A stretch of 5,910 nucleotides of DNA, taken from the NCBI GenBank assembly GCA_016217585.1, contig JACRHQ010000086.1, positions 1 to 5,910 of the forward strand. Direction: 5' to 3'. The notes beneath the pieces are model-generated. The model was given only the letters and a program-made list of their open reading frames with translations, was not told where the DNA came from and ran no database searches. Shown in pieces: positions 1 to 5,322 of the stretch. Source of the DNA: Candidatus Omnitrophota bacterium (GTDB lineage: Bacteria > Omnitrophota > Gorgyraeia > Zapsychrales > Zapsychraceae). Made by a program: the position numbers and the translations under genes. Positions within the stretch are counted from its first letter, which is position 1. Each line of letters opens with the position of its first letter.

Positions 1-736
1 CCGCGCTCGAGGCAATGCCCTGCACGTCGGCACCCGCTTCAGTCAAGCCCAGATGAAGGGCGTAATCGCATTCTTTGGCAAGCCGCGAATAAACCGCCAC
101 CATGTCCTGCAGGACCGACATCTTGACGCTGATGACGATCTTGTCCTTGCTCATCCCCAGCTTTCGGGCGAGCGCCGCGCTCTCCAGGGCGCTTTGGATC
201 ATCGCCTGGTGGGTGACTTCCCGGGAATCTTTCGGGTTCTTGAGCCTGGCGTTGCGGTCCATCAGCTCCGTGACAAGCTCCTGGTCAAGCGAGCCCCAGT
301 TGACGCCGATACGCACGGCCTTGTCGTTGTCGACGGCGATTTTGATAATTTGGGCGAAATTCTCGTCGTGTTTTTCTCTTTTCCCCACGTTGCCGGGGTT
401 GATCCGGTACTTATCCAGGAGCCGGGCGCAGTCGGGGTGTTTGGCCAAAAGGGCGTGTCCGTTGAAATGAAAATCACCGATAACCGGCACCGTGTAGCCG
501 TGGCCGCGCAGTTTCGCGATGATCCCCGGCACCGCCCGGGCCGCGTCGTCGTCGTTAACGGTCACGCGCACCATCCCGGACCCGGCATCGGCCAACTCAA
601 TAATCTGGCGGAGGGTACGCTCGACATCCGCGGTGGGCGTATCGGTCATGGACTGGATGACAACCGGGTGTCCGCCGCCCAAAAGGACGTTGCCGACAGT
701 AAGGGTGGGAGTTTTTCTTCTGGATTGAATTTTCAT
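1..736 (-). CDS. ispG: 4-hydroxy-3-methylbut-2-en-1-yl diphosphate synthase (IspG/GcpE), C-terminus cut by window edge
   Basis: IspG makes HMBPP from methylerythritol cyclodiphosphate in the MEP isoprenoid pathway, a two-electron reduction at a [4Fe-4S] cluster in the cytoplasm. The minus strand from 736 reads 245 open codons to the edge. Family motifs are clear: [12 protein letters not shown] (residues 20-31), VRVTVND (56-62), IGDFHF (86-91), YRINPGNVG (110-118), [11 protein letters not shown] (141-151) and HLGLTEAG (228-235), whose glutamate matches the conserved catalytic acid. This is the TIM-barrel half of the short bacterial form. The C-terminal domain with the cluster cysteines lies beyond position 1 and was not seen. 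The ATG at 736 is the only good start, because an in-frame stop lies at 754-752. No Shine-Dalgarno sequence precedes it. It is divergent from ispH, which encodes the next enzyme. The family call is near certain; intactness is unknown. Confidence 0.96.
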   Translation of the reverse strand, partial: MKIQSRRKTPTLTVGNVLLGGGHPVVIQSMTDTPTADVERTLRQIIELADAGSGMVRVTVNDDDAARAVPGIIAKLRGHGYTVPVIGDFHFNGHALLAKHPDCARLLDKYRINPGNVGKREKHDENFAQIIKIAVDNDKAVRIGVNWGSLDQELVTELMDRNARLKNPKDSREVTHQAMIQSALESAALARKLGMSKDKIVISVKMSVLQDMVAVYSRLAKECDYALHLGLTEAGADVQGIASSA

Positions 737-752
737 GTCAGGGTGATATAAT
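725..752 (+). promoter_or_regulatory. Putative sigma70-type promoter for ispH operon
   Basis: TTGAAT at 725-730 and a perfect TATAAT at 747-752 are separated by 16 nt. Transcription would start near 758-760, leaving about 31-33 nt before the ispH ATG at 791. The -35 hexamer lies inside the first codons of ispG on the other strand. It overlaps the mirror-image promoter for ispG. It was identified by eye; an AT-rich spacer can produce such hexamers by chance. Confidence 0.5.
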
Positions 753-760
753 TAACCAAA

Positions 761-789
761 ATTATAGTTAATATACATCAAAAATTCAA
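761..789 (-). promoter_or_regulatory. Putative sigma70-type promoter for ispG
   Basis: On the minus strand, TTGAAT (789-784) and TATAAT (766-761) are separated by 17 nt. Transcription would start near 753-755, giving a leader of about 18 nt before the ispG ATG at 736. The hexamers are identical to those of the opposing ispH promoter. The two elements are arranged symmetrically around about position 757, so one polymerase footprint would cover both. It was identified by eye. Confidence 0.5.
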
Positions 790-790
790 C

Positions 791-1711
791 ATGGAAATCT
801 ATCTGGCCAAAACTCAAGGATTCTGCGCGGGGGTCGCCTTTGCCGTTGATATCGTCGAACAGGCGCTCGAAAAATACGGCCCTCCGCTCTACGTTTACCA
901 CGAGATCGTCCATAATACTTACGTGGTCAACGGCTTTCGTGACCGCGGTGTTGTTTTTGTCGAAGGCCTCAACGACGTCCCCGAAGGCGAGCGCATCATC
1001 TTCAGCGCCCACGGCGTGCCGCCTGCCGTGATTGAAACCGCCCGGCGCCGAAAACTCAAATATGTCAACGCCACCTGCCCTTTGGTGACCAAGGTCCACA
1101 ATGAGGCGACCAAATTCTCTCAAAAGAAGTATGAAACCGTCCTCATCGGCCACCGCGGGCACCAGGAACTGATCGGGACCTCCGGGTACGTCGACCCGAA
1201 ACTCCTGCACGTCGTGGAGGATGAAAAAGATCTTGAGGCGCTCGACATCGACCCCGGCGCGCAAGTCGCCTATATCACCCAGACGACGCTTTCGGTGGAT
1301 GAAACGACCCGGATGATCCGGCTTTTGAAAAAGAAATTCCCGAACCTGATGGGCCCGCCGCGCTCGGACTTGTGTTACGCCACGCAGAACCGCCAGGACG
1401 CGGTCAAGGAACTCGCCGGACTATGCGATGTGATCATCATCTGCGGCTCGCCCAACAGCTCCAACAGCAACCGCCTGCGGGAGACCGGCGAAAAACAGGG
1501 CGTGGACAGCCACATTGTCGACCGCGCCGGCCAGCTGGACATGAGGATCCTGAAAGGGAAAAAGAAAGTCGGTATCAGTTCCGGCGCGTCCGTCCCGCGG
1601 GTCATCGTGGACGAGCTGGTGGGACGCATCCGGGAGGAATACCCCGATACGCGCGTGCACGCCTTTGAGAATCCGGAAAAACATATTGTCTTCGCGCTGC
1701 CTGCCGTTTAA
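791..1711 (+). CDS. ispH: 4-hydroxy-3-methylbut-2-enyl diphosphate reductase (IspH/LytB)
   Basis: IspH catalyses the final MEP step, reductively dehydroxylating HMBPP to IPP and DMAPP with a [4Fe-4S] cluster. The 306-residue protein is full length for the family. The three cluster cysteines are present: C12 (GFCAGV), C96 (NATCPLV) and C195 (DLCYATQNRQ). Substrate-binding and catalytic positions are also in place: H41 (HNTYVV), H74 (SAHGV), H124 and E126 in GHRGHQE, T165 (TQTTLS), the GSPNSSNS motif (219-226), and the serine of SSGAS (263-267). The ATG at 791 is fixed by the N-terminal motif starting six residues in. No Shine-Dalgarno sequence is visible. It is the first gene of the plus-strand operon and is divergent from ispG, the preceding pathway step. 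Nothing is missing or unusual in the protein. Confidence 0.97.
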   Translation: MEIYLAKTQGFCAGVAFAVDIVEQALEKYGPPLYVYHEIVHNTYVVNGFRDRGVVFVEGLNDVPEGERIIFSAHGVPPAVIETARRRKLKYVNATCPLVTKVHNEATKFSQKKYETVLIGHRGHQELIGTSGYVDPKLLHVVEDEKDLEALDIDPGAQVAYITQTTLSVDETTRMIRLLKKKFPNLMGPPRSDLCYATQNRQDAVKELAGLCDVIIICGSPNSSNSNRLRETGEKQGVDSHIVDRAGQLDMRILKGKKKVGISSGASVPRVIVDELVGRIREEYPDTRVHAFENPEKHIVFALPAV

Positions 1712-1723
1712 CATAAAATAACC

Positions 1724-1978
1724 ATGGCCAAGCTGATTATCGACGACAAAAAATTTGAAATCCCCGACGGCGGCAAAATCGACGCCGTCTGCGAAAAAAT
1801 GGGCATCCCCTTCAGCTGCAACTCCGGCGTGTGCGCGACCTGCCAGGTGAAGGTTGTCGAAGGCGCCGAAAACTTAAGCGACCTTAATACCGAAGAGACC
1901 GACCTGGGGATGGACCGCGCCAACCGCCTGAGCTGCCAGTGTAGCATTAAAAATGGAACTGTGAAAATAACATATTAA
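1724..1978 (+). CDS. Small [2Fe-2S] ferredoxin (beta-grasp, plant/adrenodoxin superfamily)
   Basis: This is an 84-residue soluble electron carrier. Cluster ligands follow C-x4-C-x2-C-x30-C: C32, C37 and C40 in FSCNSGVCATCQVKV, and C71 in RLSCQC. C73 is an extra cysteine beside the fourth ligand. The N-terminal strand MAKLIIDDKKFEIPDG is typical of the beta-grasp fold. The first-loop spacing resembles plant-type rather than adrenodoxin-type (x5) ferredoxins. There is no signal peptide or fused reductase domain. It begins 12 nt after the ispH stop and its stop overlaps the moaE start, so it is almost certainly co-transcribed with ispH. IspG and IspH both need one-electron donors, so a role as their reductant is a reasonable inference but is not shown by the sequence. 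It is not MoaD: it lacks a C-terminal Gly-Gly and ends in KITY. Confidence 0.93.
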   Translation: MAKLIIDDKKFEIPDGGKIDAVCEKMGIPFSCNSGVCATCQVKVVEGAENLSDLNTEETDLGMDRANRLSCQCSIKNGTVKITY

Positions 1979-2436
1979 TGACTTTCCAACTCTCTCCAAC
2001 TCCTCTCCACCCTCTCGAACTCTCGGGAAGTTTTAACGCCCCCGGCGCCGGAGCGTTCACCTGCTTCGAGGGCCGCGTGCGTGACCGTAACAGCGGCAAG
2101 TCCGTCACCGCCCTGGAATATGAAGCGTACGGACCCCTCTGCCGGGAAGAGGCCCAAAAAATTATGGAAGAAGCAAAGGCAAATCCCGGCGTGATCGACA
2201 TTAAAATCGTCCACCGTACCGGACGCCTCGAAGTCGGCGAACCCGCCGTCTGGGTGGGGGTCCTCGCGGCCCACCGCGACGAGGGGTTTACGGCCTGCCG
2301 CTACGTGATCGATGAATTAAAAAAACGCCTTCCCATCTGGAAAAAAGAATATTACGCGGACGGAAATTCCGGCTGGAGTGATTGTTCCTGCCGCGCCAAG
2401 AAGGAGCCAGCGATATGCCGGAAGAAACTCCGTTGA
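1978..2436 (+). CDS. moaE: Molybdopterin synthase catalytic subunit (MoaE)
   Basis: MoaE, with thiocarboxylated MoaD, inserts two sulfurs into cyclic pyranopterin monophosphate to form molybdopterin. The 152-residue protein carries the family's hallmarks: GAGAFTCFEGRVRD (23-36), the SVTALEYEAY block (42-51), VHRTGRLEVGE (78-88), the AHRDEGFTACRYVIDELK region (98-115), and PIWKKE followed by DG (119-129), where the catalytic lysines sit. The start shares one base with the ferredoxin stop (TAATG). The tail after GWSD (residues 136-152) is Cys/Lys-rich and non-conserved. Its DNA also encodes the ribosome binding site and first codons of the next gene, a 22-nt overlap. No MoaD is in the window, so the partner must be elsewhere. 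The N-terminal codons 4-15 lie in a pyrimidine-rich stretch with short repeats. Confidence 0.95.
   Translation: MTFQLSPTPLHPLELSGSFNAPGAGAFTCFEGRVRDRNSGKSVTALEYEAYGPLCREEAQKIMEEAKANPGVIDIKIVHRTGRLEVGEPAVWVGVLAAHRDEGFTACRYVIDELKKRLPIWKKEYYADGNSGWSDCSCRAKKEPAICRKKLR
2401..2406 (+). promoter_or_regulatory. Strong Shine-Dalgarno site deciding the rhodanese start
   Basis: AAGGAG at 2401-2406 lies 8 nt before the ATG at 2415. It selects that start over an upstream in-frame TTG at 2382, which would add 11 residues and has no such site. The site lies inside the moaE coding sequence. It is the only strong Shine-Dalgarno sequence I found at a gene start in this window. Confidence 0.8.
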
Positions 2437-2735
2437 CGGTCGACATGACCTCGTTAACCGACGACCAGCTGAAAAAATTCGTCTTCGTGGATATCCGCGA
2501 ACCCCAGGAACGCGCCCTGGAACCCGTCCCGGGGATCGAGAGCGCGCACCTTCCGCTAAGCCAGTTCCAGCAGCGAAAATTTTCTTTTGACCCGGGCAAG
2601 GAATACATTATTTTCTGCGCCAAGGGGATGCGCAGCATGTCGCTTGTCGAGTATCTCCACGGACAAGGCACCACCAATGTCCGGTCGCTTGACGGCGGGA
2701 TGAGCGCCATCGAGAAACGTTTCCATAAACCATGA
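2415..2735 (+). CDS. Single-domain rhodanese-like sulfurtransferase
   Basis: This 106-residue protein is one rhodanese domain with no signal peptide. Rhodaneses carry sulfur as a cysteine persulfide. The conserved VDIREPQE motif is at 24-31, the GIESAHLPLSQF segment at 40-51, the active-site loop C-A-K-G-M-R at C68-R73 (preceded by YIIF), and the closing LDGGM at 92-96. The glycine and arginine of the CxxGxR loop are present, as expected of a catalytically competent single-domain (GlpE-like) enzyme. The ATG at 2415 is chosen for its AAGGAG site. The gene overlaps moaE by 22 nt and the next gene by ATGA, so translation is probably coupled. Rhodanese domains supply sulfur to MoaD-type carriers in MOCS3-like proteins. 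A role in molybdopterin sulfur supply is therefore possible here but rests only on position. Confidence 0.92.
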   Translation: MPEETPLTVDMTSLTDDQLKKFVFVDIREPQERALEPVPGIESAHLPLSQFQQRKFSFDPGKEYIIFCAKGMRSMSLVEYLHGQGTTNVRSLDGGMSAIEKRFHKP

Positions 2736-3280
2736 CGGCAAGAGGCATAACCACCAGGGCCGGGGATGAAGGCTATTCGCGTCTTTTTTCCGGCGAGAAA
2801 GTGCCCAAGGATTCTCCGCGGCTTGAGGCCTGCGGTGACCTGGATGAACTGGTCAGCGCCCTGGCCGTCGCCCGCGGCCGGACGCGGGACACACGGCTGC
2901 GCGAAGAAATCCTCCGCCTCCAGAGAGAGCTCTTCGTGGTCGGCCCGGAACTGGCGACGACCTCCGTCAAACTCGCCGGACTCGCCAGGCGCGTCGATGA
3001 CGCGTTCCTCTCGGCGATGGAAAAACGTTGCGCTTTTTTAAACGCAACCGTCCCCATCCCCAAAGGCTTCGTGGTCCCCGGGGCCACCCTCGCCTCGGCT
3101 TATCTGGACCAGGCGCGCTGTGTCGCCCGCCGCTGCGAGCGCAAGGTCGTGGCACTTTACCGTAAAAAGGAAATCAAAAACCCCAGGGTCATCGTGTGGC
3201 TTAACCGCCTCTCCGACTATCTTTATCTTCTGGCCCGGCGCGAAGAAAAACACCCCCTTCCGGTCAGGGACCTCGAATGA
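2732..3280 (+). CDS. PduO-type cob(I)alamin adenosyltransferase
   Basis: This enzyme transfers the adenosyl group of ATP to cob(I)alamin, giving coenzyme B12 (PduO/MMAB family, trimeric helical bundle). The 182-residue length is typical. The N-terminal ATP-binding segment TTRAGDEGYSRLFSGE (7-22) is followed by the PKDSPRLEACGDLDEL motif (25-40). The second conserved block is VPGATLASAYLDQAR (115-129) with VARRCERKV (131-139), and the C-terminal signature is WLNRLSDYLYLLAR (156-169). In the usual LPGG and H-x-AR positions this protein has VPGA and D-Q-AR, modest deviations. The ATG overlaps the rhodanese stop by 4 nt (ATGA). No B12-dependent enzyme or corrinoid synthesis gene is in the window. 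A B12-dependent enzyme should exist elsewhere. The family is clear; I leave the symbol blank because pduO, mmaB and cobO usage varies. Confidence 0.93.
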   Translation: MTARGITTRAGDEGYSRLFSGEKVPKDSPRLEACGDLDELVSALAVARGRTRDTRLREEILRLQRELFVVGPELATTSVKLAGLARRVDDAFLSAMEKRCAFLNATVPIPKGFVVPGATLASAYLDQARCVARRCERKVVALYRKKEIKNPRVIVWLNRLSDYLYLLARREEKHPLPVRDLE

Positions 3281-4233
3281 CGCGCGCCCCCTTTGAAAAT
3301 CCGGATGTCCGGCTCGACAACCGTCCCCTTTCGGAATATACGACGTTTCGCCTGGGCGCGTCCTGCCGGGGGATCATCCACTGCCGGATGCCGGCACAAG
3401 TGGAGGAAACAATCCGGTCTCTGGTCAAAGAGAAAAAGAAGTTTATTTTAATCGGCGGCGGGTCGAACCTGGTCGTCTCTGATGAACCGCTCGACTGTTA
3501 CGTGGTGCGCTATTACACGGACAAACCGCTCATTGCCCTCAACGGCACCGACGTAACTGTTTCCGGCAGCACCTTGCTGGACGACCTGGCCATTTTTGCC
3601 GCGCGAAACGGCCTGGAGGGAATTGAATACGCGACAGGGATCCCCGGCACGGTCGGCGGCGCCGTCGTAGGCAACGCCGGCGCCTGGGGCAAACAGATCG
3701 CCGACGTCTTGACTTCGGGGGAACTGATCAGTCCGTCGGGCGTAAAAAAAACGGCCGGCGCCGAAAAACTGGGATTTGCCTACCGGGATTCCCTCCTGAA
3801 AAAGACCGGCGATATGGTCGTCTCGGTGGAATTATCGCTGCAAAAAGGCGAGCAGCGGGCGCTCCTGCAGGAACGGGAAAGGATTTTGGCCGAGCGTAAG
3901 GCGAAACATCCGGATTTACGCCGCGAGCCGTGCGCGGGAAGTTTCTTCAGGAATATCGAACCGACCTCAAAGGCGGGCAAACGTCAGGCCGCCGGGTGGT
4001 TTCTGGAAGAGGCCGGCGGCAAAACGCTTAAAGTCGGCGGGGCCGTCATTTACCCCAAACACGCCAACATCATCGTCAAATCCGGCGGCTGCCGCAGCCA
4101 GGACGTTTACGAGCTTTCGCTGCAAATGGCCCGTATCGTCAAAGAAAAGTTTAATCTGGATCTGGTGCGTGAAGTCCGCTTTGTGGGAAAATTCCGCGGC
4201 ATGCCCGCCGACGTGCGGGATATCATCTGGTAA
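3277..4233 (+). CDS. murB: UDP-N-acetylenolpyruvoylglucosamine reductase (MurB)
   Basis: MurB is a cytoplasmic FAD enzyme. It reduces UDP-GlcNAc-enolpyruvate to UDP-MurNAc with NADPH, the second committed peptidoglycan step. The 318-residue protein has the FAD-binding segment ILIGGGSNLVVSD (57-69) and GIPGTVGGAVVGNAGAWG (121-138). The substrate-binding FAYRDS motif includes R170. The proton-donor serine is S222 in GSFFRN, and the second catalytic glutamate is E299 in VREVRFVG. AGWFLEEAG and GGAVIYPKHANIIV are also typical. Overall it resembles the shorter type II MurB proteins. The start overlaps the preceding stop (ATGA), with a modest AGGGA at 3266-3270. It is the last operon gene and sits apart from any division/cell-wall cluster here. 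No hairpin-plus-T-tract terminator follows; only 25 bp separate it from the converging gene. Confidence 0.96.
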   Translation: MTRAPFENPDVRLDNRPLSEYTTFRLGASCRGIIHCRMPAQVEETIRSLVKEKKKFILIGGGSNLVVSDEPLDCYVVRYYTDKPLIALNGTDVTVSGSTLLDDLAIFAARNGLEGIEYATGIPGTVGGAVVGNAGAWGKQIADVLTSGELISPSGVKKTAGAEKLGFAYRDSLLKKTGDMVVSVELSLQKGEQRALLQERERILAERKAKHPDLRREPCAGSFFRNIEPTSKAGKRQAAGWFLEEAGGKTLKVGGAVIYPKHANIIVKSGGCRSQDVYELSLQMARIVKEKFNLDLVREVRFVGKFRGMPADVRDIIW

Positions 4234-4258
4234 TCCGCCTCAAGCCATTCCCGATCGG

Positions 4259-5254
4259 TCACGGCCCTACAAGCGCCATCTCAACCCCAAGCTTTTTCTT
4301 CAAGGCCGCCTTGTAGATGAGGCCCGCGACGGCGGTGTCCTGGATGGCGAGGCCGGTCGAATCGAACACAGTCACTTCGCGCCCGCTTGTCCTTCCCTTT
4401 TTCCTGCCGGCGACGACTTCGCCCAGGGTCGCGTAAACATCCCGGGGCTTGAAAATTCCCCTGCTCACAGGCACGTTGATCTCGCCGCTGTGCGAGGCCT
4501 GGGCCAAATCATCGACCACCACCTTGGCCATTTTAAGGATTTGGGGATCAAGCTCCTGTTTGCCCGGGGCGTCGGCACCGATGGCGTTGATGTGCGTGCC
4601 TTCCCTGATCCACGCGGCCCGGACAAGGGGCCGGCGAGACGGCGTCGTCGTGACCACGATATCGGCCCCCGTGACGCAATCCCTGACGGTCGCGGCGGCC
4701 GTCATGGTCTCGTCCTTCTTTTTCATGTCGCGGATGAACTTTTTGGCCAGCGCCGGCCGAAGACCCCAGACCCGCACGTGCCCGACATCGAAAATTTCGC
4801 GGAGCGCGGCAAGCTGCGAACGCGCCTGCGCCCCGCAGCCGACCAGCGCCACGACACGCGAGTCTTTTCGCGCCAAAAATTTCGCGGCCACCGCCCCGCC
4901 CGCCCCGGTGCGCAGTCCCGTAGCCAGCGTCCCGTCCATGATCGCCAATGGAAAGCCGGTCCGCGGGTCGCTGACAATAATGACCGCCATCACCGCCGGC
5001 AACCCGAACCGCGCGTTTTGCGGATGCGCGTTGACCCATTTGAGAGTGCAGAGTTTGAACTTGCGCACCCATGAAGGCATCGCGCGAAAGTCACCCGAAA
5101 ATTCCTTGAGATCCAGATAAATCTTCGGCGGCATCCGCGTGCGGCCCAAGCCGTATTCACGGAAAGCCGTTTCCACCGCGCCAATGGCGCTTTTGATGTC
5201 GACAACCTTCGCGACATCTTTTCGTCCAAGGATTAAAGTTTTGTATTTAAGCAT
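4259..5254 (-). CDS. Ornithine cyclodeaminase/mu-crystallin family protein, possibly alanine dehydrogenase
   Basis: This family consists of NAD(P)H-dependent dehydrogenases and cyclodeaminases acting on small amino or imino acids. The 331-residue protein is full length. The catalytic domain has R57 (FRAMPSW) and K72 (LKWVNAHPQN), which match substrate-binding positions. Next come the LPAVMAVIIVSDPRTGFPLA block (85-104), MDGT (106-109) and LRTGAGG (114-120). The Rossmann motif GCGAQARSQL spans 139-148. D228 lies in NAIGADAPGKQEL, and SHSGEINVPV is at 254-263, both family signatures. The MDGT/LRTGA wording is closer to archaeal-type alanine dehydrogenases than to classical ornithine cyclodeaminases, from memory. 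Substrate cannot be assigned. The ATG at 5254 lacks a Shine-Dalgarno site, but the next convincing start would remove conserved N-terminal sequence. It is convergent with murB and its GC content matches the operon. Confidence 0.9.
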   Translation of the reverse strand: MLKYKTLILGRKDVAKVVDIKSAIGAVETAFREYGLGRTRMPPKIYLDLKEFSGDFRAMPSWVRKFKLCTLKWVNAHPQNARFGLPAVMAVIIVSDPRTGFPLAIMDGTLATGLRTGAGGAVAAKFLARKDSRVVALVGCGAQARSQLAALREIFDVGHVRVWGLRPALAKKFIRDMKKKDETMTAAATVRDCVTGADIVVTTTPSRRPLVRAAWIREGTHINAIGADAPGKQELDPQILKMAKVVVDDLAQASHSGEINVPVSRGIFKPRDVYATLGEVVAGRKKGRTSGREVTVFDSTGLAIQDTAVAGLIYKAALKKKLGVEMALVGP

Positions 5255-5322
5255 GGGGAGGGAATGAGATCTGTATCTCTGGATTCCACGGAACGTACGT
5301 AGAGCTTACAGGGTTGCCGGAA
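5255..5322. other. Intergenic spacer at the composition boundary
   Basis: This 68-bp gap lies between two minus-strand genes of very different base composition. It holds a small hairpin (GAGAT at 5266-5270, ATCTC at 5275-5279, CTGT loop) just ahead of the cyclodeaminase-family start. It also has an 8-bp palindrome ACGTACGT (5293-5300) and a loose inverted repeat, GATTCC (5282-5287) with GGAATC (5319-5324, running into the stop of the next gene). None is a convincing terminator or attachment site. I see no good promoter for the downstream minus-strand gene. Confidence 0.4.

Noticed and set aside
53..751. Long plus-strand open frame (232 codons) opposite ispG
   Set aside because: It is the antisense shadow of ispG, whose minus-strand frame shows continuous family motifs; the plus-strand product has no recognisable domain.
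752..1264. Minus-strand open frame of 170 codons within ispH
   Set aside because: Complementary-frame shadow of ispH caused by GC-rich codon bias; no family resemblance.
1724..1978. Ferredoxin gene as a MoaD-like sulfur carrier because it precedes moaE
   Set aside because: The protein has four ferredoxin cluster cysteines and no C-terminal Gly-Gly, which MoaD requires.
2382..2414. Upstream TTG start for the rhodanese gene
   Set aside because: The ATG at 2415 has a strong AAGGAG 8 nt upstream, and the extra 11 residues are not part of the rhodanese fold.
4234..4258. Possible bidirectional terminator between murB and the converging gene
   Set aside because: Only the 8-bp palindrome CCGATCGG (4251-4258) is present, with no loop or T-tract, so it cannot be called a terminator.
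4169..5074. Plus-strand open frame of 301 codons over the cyclodeaminase-family gene
   Set aside because: It runs antisense to a well-supported gene and its product is an Arg/Pro/His-rich non-protein-like sequence.
1..5254. GATC avoidance as a sign of a GATC-cutting enzyme
   Set aside because: GATC is readily found in the core (for example 137-140, 196-199, 401-404, 521-524), so no depletion is apparent; a long-standing host enzyme specific for unmethylated GATC is not supported or excluded.
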